64,000 nucleotides of DNA from RBG-16-34-14 sp963798865 (GTDB lineage Bacteria; Bacteroidota; Ignavibacteria; Ignavibacteriales; Ignavibacteriaceae). The notes beneath the pieces were generated by a model. The model worked only from the letters and a program-made list of their open reading frames with translations. It was not told the DNA's origin and made no database searches. The stretch is from contig CAWCVZ010000004.1 in the NCBI GenBank assembly GCA_963798865.1, forward strand, positions 496,001 through 560,000, read 5' to 3'. Position numbers and translations under genes: made by a program. How positions within the stretch are numbered: position 1 is the first letter of the stretch; every line of letters begins with the position of its first letter. Shown here one piece after another: positions 35,611-42,835 of the stretch.

Positions 35611-35721
35611 TGTGCTGTCTTATAATCTTCAAGATTAACAAATAAGACAGCACAAGGGTACGGATATGTATGACCAATCTAATCTTTAAAAGATTAGATT
35701 TATTTGCAGTTTAAGCTGCAA
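35611..35721. other. Three consecutive hairpins behind the split-Soret cytochrome gene
   Basis: TGTGCTGTCTTAT (35611-35623) pairs perfectly over 13 bp with ATAAGACAGCACA (35642-35654), with a smaller AATCTT/AAGATT stem inside its loop. Next comes an AATCTTT/AAAGATT hairpin near 35679-35697. TTGCAG/CTGCAA (35704-35721) abuts the cytochrome stop codon. They lie in the 3' region of the leftward cytochrome transcript and upstream of the lipoprotein gene. The 13-bp stem may be a terminator or RNA-stability element, although no long U tract follows. Confidence 0.65.
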
Positions 35722-35722
35722 A

Positions 35723-36838
35723 TTATTTTACAAGAGACATCTTCCGTGTTTGTGAGAATTTACCCGCAGTCATCTTGGCAAAATAAACACCGCTTGAGAC
35801 ACTCATTCCATTATTATCCTGTCCGTTCCAATCAACCTGGTAAGAACCGGGCTGGTAAAGATTATAATCGACTAAAGTTTTAATAAGTCTTCCCCTGATG
35901 TCATAAACCTCTAATTTTACTTTTTCAGTTTCAGGAACTGAAAATTGAATTTTGGTTGAAGGATTAAATGGATTCGGATAATTCTGGCTTAACTTAAATG
36001 AAGATGCGCCAGGTGAAAGTTTTTCAACATTATCCGGATGTGGATTGTCGCCATGACATTGTACACATTCCATTTTAGTCATAACATTATACATAAAAGC
36101 CGAACCATGACATCCAAGGCATTCTGTAACGGAAGCTGGATCAGCATAAGTAGCGGTAAATGATCCGGCAAAAAAGGCATTAAGAATTTCAGCAACTTTT
36201 GCTGCACAATCACCGGCTATTCTTGCACATCTCTCTTTTCTTTCAGAAGAGCTTACCTTTTTATCGGCAAAATTACACCATTCTGTTACAGATACATGAC
36301 ACAATGGACTTCCGGAAACATTCTGAGGAAGAACATCGTCAAAATTGTGAACAGTATACTGCCCATTTTGAGCAAACTGGTTTGCAGTATCGGTCGGCAA
36401 TTCTGCCTGTGTGTACCAGCCAAGTAATTCTGTGAGCAAAGGGCTGGATTGAGTTTTATCAACAACGAGACTGATTAAAGCTAATCCCCCGTTGATAGCG
36501 CCACAAAGTATACCCCATGAGTTTGCACCGCCGCCACCGTATTGCATTATCTCTGGCGGGAGACCGGTCCAGGGATCGCCAACAACGGATACAAGTTCCT
36601 GAACCAATCCACCAAACACACCGGCACAGCAAGCCATTCCGTTGTAATAAAGATCGTGTGCTTTAATTCTTACATTTGCAACATCTAATTGCTGGTATGG
36701 CCAGGGCCACGGTGTTTTTACATTAGCTTTTGCTGTTGCAGTTGTAATAAGATTTGATACTCCAGCAACAGCCGTAACTCCAACTGCAGCTTTTGAAGCA
36801 TTTACCAAAAAATCTTTTCTTGTTAAGTTTTTTTTCAT
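35723..36838 (-). CDS. Split-Soret-type dihaem cytochrome c with T9SS sorting domain
   Basis: This 371-residue protein has four parts. The N-terminus (TRKDFLVNASKAAVGVTAVAG) is Tat-like with RK in place of RR. Residues about 60-220 show the C_GCAxxG_C_C / split-Soret pattern: MACCAGVFGGL, WGILCGAINGGLAL, CHVSVTEWC and RCARIAGDCAAK. Two c-type haem motifs follow, CLGCH (240-244) and CVQCH (258-262). The end is a T9SS sorting domain (SQNYPNPFNPSTKIQFSVP ... SQTRKMSLVK). Split-Soret cytochromes are electron carriers in the periplasm of sulfate reducers; here the sorting domain predicts export to the cell surface. It lies 10 nt after the TPR gene, in one operon downstream of a candidate sigma-54 promoter. 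Confidence 0.85.
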   Translation of the reverse strand: MKKNLTRKDFLVNASKAAVGVTAVAGVSNLITTATAKANVKTPWPWPYQQLDVANVRIKAHDLYYNGMACCAGVFGGLVQELVSVVGDPWTGLPPEIMQYGGGGANSWGILCGAINGGLALISLVVDKTQSSPLLTELLGWYTQAELPTDTANQFAQNGQYTVHNFDDVLPQNVSGSPLCHVSVTEWCNFADKKVSSSERKERCARIAGDCAAKVAEILNAFFAGSFTATYADPASVTECLGCHGSAFMYNVMTKMECVQCHGDNPHPDNVEKLSPGASSFKLSQNYPNPFNPSTKIQFSVPETEKVKLEVYDIRGRLIKTLVDYNLYQPGSYQVDWNGQDNNGMSVSSGVYFAKMTAGKFSQTRKMSLVK

Positions 36839-36848
36839 AGTAACTCCT

Positions 36849-37310
36849 TTATTTGGATTTTTGATTTTTTTCTAAATGAAGTATCTCATTTGAAATGATT
36901 TTTAGTGCATTAGAAACTTTTTCATTTTCAGGTTTCATTTGATATGCCTTCTGCAAGTATTCAAATGATTTATGAATATTACAGTAAAGCCAGAGAACTC
37001 CAAGGATAACTGTATGATTAAAATCTTCTGTAAGATCAGTCGTGTGATTTTCAAATTCATAAACGAGATCAGGACAGGGGCACATTTCATCTTCATAATC
37101 AGTATTGATTATTATATTTATATCGTTTGAAACAACATCAGTAAACAATTCGATAGTCTTTTCAATATTCTTCTGTTGAGCATAACAGATTATAAGTTTT
37201 TTCTTAATTGCTAGGTTGAGATGAATAATATTTAGAGAGCCTTCATATTGAAGAATTGCAGATTGATAATCTCTTTTCTGAAAATAATAATTGCCAAGCA
37301 TTTCGCTCAT
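36849..37310 (-). CDS. TPR-like repeat protein
   Basis: This 153-residue helical protein has tetratricopeptide-like units: NYYFQKRDYQSAILQYEGSL, then LIICYAQQKNIEKTIELF and a final SFEYLQKAYQMKPENEKV. A Cys-Pro-Cys segment (DEMCPCPDL) sits in the middle. No signal peptide, so probably cytoplasmic. It is the first gene of the operon with the cytochrome and lies directly downstream of the -24/-12 element. It may be an assembly or interaction partner for cytochrome export; this is inference. The first ATG is only a few bases from the predicted transcript start. Confidence 0.65.
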   Translation of the reverse strand: MSEMLGNYYFQKRDYQSAILQYEGSLNIIHLNLAIKKKLIICYAQQKNIEKTIELFTDVVSNDINIIINTDYEDEMCPCPDLVYEFENHTTDLTEDFNHTVILGVLWLYCNIHKSFEYLQKAYQMKPENEKVSNALKIISNEILHLEKNQKSK

Positions 37311-37324
37311 AGCGCTTTGATTTT

Positions 37325-37340
37325 AGCAAATGCTTTGCCG
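37325..37340 (-). promoter_or_regulatory. Candidate sigma-54 (-24/-12) promoter for the TPR/cytochrome operon
   Basis: The minus strand reads CGGCAAAGCATTTGCT. The core GG-N10-GC spacing is exact, and GGCA...TTGCT agrees with the consensus TGGCAC-N5-TTGCW except at two positions. It lies 15-30 nt upstream of the TPR start and downstream of a divergent-looking cluster of half-sites. The neighbouring gene encodes a sigma-54 activator, which strengthens the call. Confidence 0.6.
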
Positions 37341-37389
37341 TAAAAATTAGATTTAAAATATCGCAGTATTTGATGTTTAGGAATTAAAC

Positions 37390-37477
37390 TGTTGCAGACA
37401 GATTGCAACAGAGTTTCATTAACTTCTTACTTGGGAATTGATTAAAGAGATTTGCAACAATGTGTTGTATTGCGACA
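37390..37477. promoter_or_regulatory. Clustered TGTTGCA half-sites, candidate enhancer for the sigma-54 activator
   Basis: TGTTGCA (37390) and TGCAACA (37404) form a 7-bp inverted repeat with a 7-bp gap. Further half-sites TGCAACA (37453), TGTTGTA (37463) and TGCGACA (37471) follow. They sit about 50-150 bp upstream of the -24/-12 element, the usual distance range for enhancer sites of this regulator class. Confidence 0.55.
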
Positions 37478-37499
37478 CTAAGGTATGATTCAAAAAAAA

Positions 37500-38813
37500 T
37501 TAACAGATCCCCATTGATTTCATTTTACGCCAGAGGGTTGAACGATCAATATTTAATACCTGGGCAACTTTGGACTTATTCCATTTATGTTTTTCTAAAA
37601 GCTTAATTATCTCGGAGTATTGAATTGTTCCTCTGGAATTATTCTCCTCATTACATATAAAATTATTTTTAAGATTTACCGGCAGGTTACAGGCACAAAT
37701 CTGTCCTTTGGATTGTGACCTGATTACAGCATACTCAACTGTATTTTCTAATTCCCGTACATTTCCCTTCCAATCATGATTATAAAACATCTCCATAGAT
37801 TTATTATCAAACTCATTAAGTTCCTTCCTATAAAGAAGGGAAAATTTCTTAATAAAATGATTAATAAGATGTGGTATATCCTCTTTTCTTTCTCTGATGG
37901 GTGGAACTTCAATAGGAATTACATTTAACCTGTAAAATAAATCTTCCCTGAAAGTTCCTTTATTCATTGACTCGACAAGGTTAACATTTGTTGCAGCAAT
38001 AATTCTGACATTTACTTTCTTTGTTGTTGATTCGCCGATTCTTTCGAATGTACCTTCCTGTATAACTCTTAAAAGCTGAAGCTGCATCTGCATTGGCATT
38101 TCAGCGACTTCATCCAGAAAAATTGTACCGCCATCTGCATATTCAAACCTGCCTATACGATCTTTAATAGCATCGGTAAAAGCTCCTTTTGAATGCCCGA
38201 ACAATTCACAGGCAAGAAGCTGAGGTGGAAGAACAGAGCAATTAACTTTAACAAATCTTTTATCTTTACGGTTACTGGTTAAATGGATTGCATCGGCAAT
38301 TAATTCCTTTCCTGTGCCGGTCTCTCCATAAATTAAAACAGTAGCATCCGTTTGTGCAATTTCATTTATAAGATTAAAAATTTCCTTCATTGGTTTGCTT
38401 ATCCCAACGATTCCATAAAAATGCGTTTGATGCTCTAGATATTTTCGAATCTCTTTAAAAGCTGACATATTGCGGAATGAAACAACCCCGCCCTGGGGTT
38501 CTTTTGAGTGATTTCTGATTACTGCAGCATTAAGCCTGATAGGAATTATTTCTCCATTTGCATTTTGCATCTGGGATTCAAGATCAAAAACACTCTTACC
38601 TCTCTCAAGAACGGAAGCAATAGGGCATTCTGTTGAACAAAGATCTGATTTAAATATATTCCTGCAAAAATCCCCGATAATTTCTTCTCTTTTAAGACCC
38701 GTAATTTTCTCTGCCGATTCATTAAAAAATTTTATTCTAAAATTATTATCAACTGTGAAAACTCCCTCAGCAAGTGAATCAAGTATTTCATTATTAAAAG
38801 AGATGTCATTCAT
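37500..38813 (-). CDS. Sigma-54-dependent transcriptional activator with Cys-rich PAS sensor
   Basis: This 437-residue protein has an N-terminal PAS domain (about 8-120), AAA+ (about 135-360) and a Fis-type HTH at the end (NKSKVAQVLNIDRSTLWRKM). Walker A is GETGTGKE and Walker B GGTIFLDEVAEMP. The sigma-54-contacting loop reads GAFTDA instead of GAFTGA. The PAS domain has Cys50, Cys59 and Cys63 (C-x8-C-x3-C-P), which could bind a metal, haem or sense redox. It lies just upstream of the TPR/split-Soret operon and a -24/-12 element, so local activation of that redox operon is the natural reading. Confidence 0.9.
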   Translation of the reverse strand: MNDISFNNEILDSLAEGVFTVDNNFRIKFFNESAEKITGLKREEIIGDFCRNIFKSDLCSTECPIASVLERGKSVFDLESQMQNANGEIIPIRLNAAVIRNHSKEPQGGVVSFRNMSAFKEIRKYLEHQTHFYGIVGISKPMKEIFNLINEIAQTDATVLIYGETGTGKELIADAIHLTSNRKDKRFVKVNCSVLPPQLLACELFGHSKGAFTDAIKDRIGRFEYADGGTIFLDEVAEMPMQMQLQLLRVIQEGTFERIGESTTKKVNVRIIAATNVNLVESMNKGTFREDLFYRLNVIPIEVPPIRERKEDIPHLINHFIKKFSLLYRKELNEFDNKSMEMFYNHDWKGNVRELENTVEYAVIRSQSKGQICACNLPVNLKNNFICNEENNSRGTIQYSEIIKLLEKHKWNKSKVAQVLNIDRSTLWRKMKSMGIC

Positions 38814-39024
38814 AAATAATTATCAAATGTTAATTATTGAATTTTGCAAAGCATTATCATCCAATTCTATTTCAACAATTAATATACCGGAAGGATTTAA
38901 TGGAATAAACAAAGATTTGCTTCTAATATTTCTCAGACTTGAGAGATTTATCTTTAAATGCGAGAACAAAAAAGGAGGATTAAAATTGTAAGTACGGAAA
39001 TTCCAAATTCAATTTAAAGTTAAA

Positions 39025-39450
39025 TTAAAAACCTTTCCCCCAGGTAAGAATTTTTTCTTTTATCTGGTCCCGGATCTTTCTTGTTCCTTCAAGCTTTTCT
39101 TCATTCGATCCTTTTAGTGAGGAAGGATCTGGAAATCCCCAGTGAAGCTTCTCTGCAACCCCGGAAAATATCGGACACCTTTCAGCTGCAGTTTCATCGC
39201 AGACTGTAATAACATATTTAAACATTTTCCCCTGCTTGTAATAATCAAAAACTGATTTTGTTTTATTGCCGGAGATATCAATTCCTATTTCCTTCATTGC
39301 TTCAACTACAAAAGGATTAAGTTTTCCAGGTTCAAGACCAGCACTGTCTGCTTCAAACTTATCGCCATAATAATAATTAAGAAATGCTTCAGACATCTGG
39401 CTCCGCGCACTGTTATGAACGCAAACAAAAAGGACTTTAACTTTCGGCAT
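39025..39450 (-). CDS. arsC: Arsenate reductase (low-molecular-weight phosphatase type)
   Basis: This 141-residue ArsC of the thioredoxin-coupled family has the P-loop CVHNSARSQM near the N-terminus (CX5R, nucleophile Cys). The two resolving cysteines are in ITVCDETAAERCP, and the end is HWGFPDPSSLKGSNEEK. It reduces arsenate to arsenite for export by the Acr3 pump encoded upstream. It starts 79 nt after the acr3 stop. That gap holds a strong TTAACA direct-repeat site, so it may have its own promoter. No arsR gene is seen nearby. Confidence 0.93.
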   Translation of the reverse strand: MPKVKVLFVCVHNSARSQMSEAFLNYYYGDKFEADSAGLEPGKLNPFVVEAMKEIGIDISGNKTKSVFDYYKQGKMFKYVITVCDETAAERCPIFSGVAEKLHWGFPDPSSLKGSNEEKLEGTRKIRDQIKEKILTWGKGF

Positions 39451-39505
39451 TCAGTATCCTGATAAAAATTGTAACAATAAAATTAACTGTTCTTCTATTA
39501 GCTAA

Positions 39506-39522
39506 TGTTAAGAAATCGTTAA
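39506..39522 (-). promoter_or_regulatory. TTAACA direct repeat (Pho-box-like) upstream of arsC
   Basis: The minus strand reads TTAACGATTTCTTAACA, two hexamers at an 11-bp period, 56 nt before the arsC ATG. It differs by one base from the site before the lipoprotein at 35493. It lies between acr3 and arsC, so it would drive arsC separately from acr3. Confidence 0.55.
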
Positions 39523-39529
39523 GAAATTA

Positions 39530-40656
39530 TCACTTATTCTCTTCTTTCGTAATTCTATTAGGAATTTCAGTTGCACACACATCAGGTATTTTTATATCGG
39601 ATTTACTAACTTCACCTCCAAAATATTTCTTTTGGAAAAAGAGAGCAACATTAACCAATAATATTAAAACCGGAACCTCAACCAGGGGACCAATTACTGC
39701 AGCAAATGCCTCCCCACTGTTTATACCAAATACTGCAATAGCAACAGCAATTGCTAATTCAAAATTATTACTCGCTGCAGTAAAAGAGAGTGTTGTTGTT
39801 TTCGAATAGTCGGCACCAACTTTCATCCCCATATAAAAAGAAACAAAAAACATTATTACAAAATAAACGATTAGTGGAATAGCAATTCGAATAACATCTA
39901 AAGGAATTTTTACAATATATTCTCCTTTAAGCGAGAACATAACCAGGATTGTAAACAAAAGTGCTATTAAAGTAACCGGGCTAATTCTTGGAATGAATTT
40001 TTTCTCATACCATTCCTTCCCTTTTAACTTCAGCATTGTAAATCGTGTTATCATTCCGGTGATAAAAGGAATTCCAAGATAAATAAAAACACTTTTGGCA
40101 ATCTGCCCTATTGTGATATCAACAGCAAAAGTTTGAAGTCCCAGCCAGTCAGGAAGAATTGTTAAAAACACGTAAGTGTAAACCGAAAAGAATAAGACCT
40201 GGAAGATAGAATTAAGAGCTACCAATCCAGCTGCGTATTCAGTATCCCCTTTGGCGAGTTCATTCCAGACAATAACCATTGCAATGCAGCGTGCAAGTCC
40301 GATCATTATCAGACCTGCCATGTATTCCGGATAATCCTGTAAAAAGATTATTGCGAGAACAAACATTAACACAGGACCAATAATCCAATTCTGAATTAAC
40401 GATAGTGAAAGAACTTTAACATTCTTAAATACATCCCCCAGTTCCTCATATTTTACTTTGGCAAGAGGCGGGTACATCATCAGAATTAATCCAATAGCGA
40501 TAGGAATGTTTGTAGTTCCCGATTGAAATGTATTCCAGAAATCTACAATGCTCGGGAAATAAATAACCGGAAAAAACTCCAATTAACATTGCTAAGGAAT
40601 ATCCAGAGTGTTAAATACCTGTCTAAAAAGGATAATTTTTTTACGACCGAGGACAT
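39530..40656 (-). CDS. acr3: Acr3-family arsenite efflux transporter (two apparent frameshifts near the N-terminus)
   Basis: This 10-helix BART-superfamily transporter pumps arsenite out using the proton gradient. The main frame begins at a TTG (40582) and includes GTTNIPIAIGLILMMYPPLAKV, LIMIGLARCIAMVIVWN and FTAASNNFELAIAVAI. The true N-terminus is upstream and in other frames: MSSVVKKLSFLDRYLTLWIF from the ATG at 40656, then LAMLIGVFSGYLFP, then SIVDFWNTFQ. One extra base near 40594-40599 and one near 40551-40553 would restore a normal 374-residue protein. As written the first helix is lost. Two indels so close together suggest sequence error, although decay is possible. Confidence 0.85.
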
Positions 40657-40692
40657 TATTATTTCTTCATAGTTTTATTTTTATAACCAATC

Positions 40693-41328
40693 TTATTTCT
40701 TAAATAGTTGCGAAGTTCTTTTTCTCATTTCATCAGCAATAAATTTACCATCACTTCCCTGCTGACTTAACTTTCCAATAATATTATGATAGCTTTTCTC
40801 ATCACGATCCTGGCTTAACTTAAACACATTATCTATTTGTGTTACTTCAACATTAAATGCTATAATCGCTTTAAGAAGTTTGCCTGTATAATCTTCTGAT
40901 AAATTATCAAACACTGTCGTTGATTGAGAATTGCCTTCTTCAAAATGAAGAGTAAGCTTTCTTAGAATATTTTTTAGTCCTTCCTCGTCAAGGAAATGAA
41001 GCACACCCCTCACATGAACGCTCATATAATTCCAGGTAGAAGCCTGATGAGGATTACTATACCAGGTTGCACTAACATAAGTATGAGGTCCGGTAAAAAC
41101 AGCAAGAACTCTGGGATTCTTTTCAAATGCTTTATGATGCAGTGTTTGCTTCATAATGTGCCCTGTAAGAAAGAGTTTCCCTTCCCTTTCTTCTATAAAT
41201 ACAGGAACCTGAGTTGCAACAGGCTCACCTTTTTCAGAGCAGCCAGTTAAAAATGCAAAAGGATGCTGATGAATAAATTGAAGAACTACTTCTTTATCTT
41301 TTTCTTTATAATATGGAAGATCATACAT
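40693..41328 (-). CDS. PaiB-like FMN-binding protein
   Basis: This 211-residue protein matches the FMN-binding split-barrel PaiB family: MYDLPYYKEKDKEVVLQFI at the start, HPFAFLTG, TGHIMKQTLHHKAF, TGPHTYVSATWY and the tail EKSYHNIIGKLSQQG. I use the ATG at 41328, the family's normal start, although the frame is open 66 nt further. PaiB was named as a negative transcriptional regulator in Bacillus, but the fold is an FMN/haem-binding enzyme type and the function here is uncertain. It lies upstream of acr3 on the same strand. Confidence 0.88.
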   Translation of the reverse strand: MYDLPYYKEKDKEVVLQFIHQHPFAFLTGCSEKGEPVATQVPVFIEEREGKLFLTGHIMKQTLHHKAFEKNPRVLAVFTGPHTYVSATWYSNPHQASTWNYMSVHVRGVLHFLDEEGLKNILRKLTLHFEEGNSQSTTVFDNLSEDYTGKLLKAIIAFNVEVTQIDNVFKLSQDRDEKSYHNIIGKLSQQGSDGKFIADEMRKRTSQLFKK

Positions 41329-41490
41329 AAGAATCCTGTTCCATTGATTATTGTTTTGGTTTGTGAATCTATTTGAATCAGAAATGAATGTCAATTTAAT
41401 TTCGTCTATGAAAAGATTAAATAAAAAGAATAAGTGCCGATTATTTCATAATTTCAACAAGGCTTATTCATTAATAAAATCAGAAGAAAA

Positions 41491-42228
41491 ATGGAAACAG
41501 ATTTAAGGCTTGCAGTATTAATTGACGGAGATAATATTCCATCTGCTTATGTTAAAGAGATGATGGAGGAGATTGCAAAATACGGCAATCCAACTATCAA
41601 AAGAATTTATGCAGACTGGACTAAACCTCATCCGACAAAATGGAAAAATATTCTGCTTGAGAACGCAATTACTCCTGTGCAGCAATATGGTTATACAGTT
41701 GGGAAAAATGCGACAGACTCCGCAATGATTATTGATGCAATGGATATTTTATATTCTGAAAAAGTTAACGGATTCTGTATTGTATCAAGTGACAGCGACT
41801 TTACACGGCTTGCCACAAGACTCCGCGAAGCAGGAATGAAGGTTTACGGCATCGGTGAAAGGAAAACCCCCGAACCATTTATTGTTGCCTGCGATAAATT
41901 TATCTACATAGAAATTCTTGGAAGCAAACCTGAAGAAAACGAAACGGATATTTCAAAAGAAAAAACAGCAAAGAGAAATGAAGTTGAAAAGATTACACCG
42001 GCAGTAATCAGGTTAATTTCTTCTACGATATCGGATCTTGCAGGTGAAGACGGATGGACATTTTTAGGTGATGTGGGAAATCTTCTTCAAAAGAAGCAGC
42101 CGAATTTTGACCCAAGAAATTATGGATTCCAGAAGCTTACTCCGCTTATAAACTCAATTAACAAATTTGAAATTGAGGAGAATCAGAAAGGAAAGTTTAA
42201 ATTAATTTACGTAAGGAATAAAAAATAA
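41491..42228 (+). CDS. NYN-domain (LabA/DUF88-like) ribonuclease with C-terminal LOTUS/OST-HTH domain
   Basis: This 245-residue protein has two domains. The NYN PIN-like nuclease spans about residues 5-140, with the acidic residues in VLIDGDNIPS, NATDSAMIIDAMD and VSSDSDFTRLATRLREAG. A LOTUS/OST-HTH domain spans about 165-240 (WTFLGDVGNLLQKKQPNFDPRNYG, split: WTFLGDVGNLL / QPNFDPRNYGF). NYN proteins are predicted RNases; LOTUS domains bind RNA, in bacteria possibly structured or G-quadruplex RNA. It stands alone next to a large palindromic repeat array. The target RNA is unknown. Confidence 0.9.
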   Translation: METDLRLAVLIDGDNIPSAYVKEMMEEIAKYGNPTIKRIYADWTKPHPTKWKNILLENAITPVQQYGYTVGKNATDSAMIIDAMDILYSEKVNGFCIVSSDSDFTRLATRLREAGMKVYGIGERKTPEPFIVACDKFIYIEILGSKPEENETDISKEKTAKRNEVEKITPAVIRLISSTISDLAGEDGWTFLGDVGNLLQKKQPNFDPRNYGFQKLTPLINSINKFEIEENQKGKFKLIYVRNKK

Positions 42229-42280
42229 TAATAGATACTAATGAGGCGGTTAATTCTTTGATTACATTGAATAGGTTTTA

Positions 42281-42800
42281 TATCACCTCTTCGAGGTTAA
42301 AATTATTTTGTTGTAGTTTTTATTATAATAATATCAGCCCTTCGGGCTTCATTCTTATATTTAATTAAGACTTAACGCGAAGTAATAAATAACAAATGGA
42401 GCTTTTAACAACGATGGGATAGAATAATTGCTCGTTTGTATTGAACAATTTTGTATCACCTCTTCGAGGTTGAAATTATTTCGTCATGGTTTTTTATTAT
42501 AATAATACCAGCCCTTCGGGCTTCATTCTTATATTTAATTAAGACTTAACGCAAAGTAATAAATAACAAATGGAGCTTTTAACAACGATGGGATAGAATA
42601 ATTGCTTGTTTGTATTGAACAATTTTGTATTACCTCTTCGAGGTTGAAATTATTTCGTCATGGTTTTTTATTATAATAATACCAGCCCTTCGGGCTTAAT
42701 TCAAAAGATTCTATGGTAGTTAAATAATAACCCTGAACACCGAAGGTGTGAAATTATTATAGCAGACAAAAGAAAAATAAAACCCTAACACCGTAGGTGT
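42281..42800. repeat. Array of triloop palindromes with 173-174-bp tandem units (REP-like)
   Basis: Two full units (from 42281 and 42454) and a partial third (from 42628) are nearly identical. Each unit holds ACCTC-TTC-GAGGT and AGCCC-TTC-GGGCT hairpins (42285, 42336, 42458, 42510, 42632 and 42684). Two more hairpins in the opposite orientation follow: ACACC-GAA-GGTGT (42737) and ACACC-GTA-GGTGT (42788). Stems change on both arms together while the triloop stays TTC/GAA in seven of eight. The 607-bp gap between the flanking genes contains nothing else that looks coding. Confidence 0.85.
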
Positions 42801-42835
42801 GATATTATTGTAATCAATATAAAGTAAAAATCACT

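Noticed and set aside
38827..38991. Possible 54-residue plus-strand gene between the sigma-54 activator and arsC
   Set aside because: It has no clear ribosome-binding site or recognisable domain, and its start lies against the activator's start. The evidence is too weak to annotate.
42281..42800. Possible CRISPR array
   Set aside because: The repeated units are 173-174 bp with short internal hairpins and near-identical intervening sequence; there are no unique spacers of uniform length and no cas genes.
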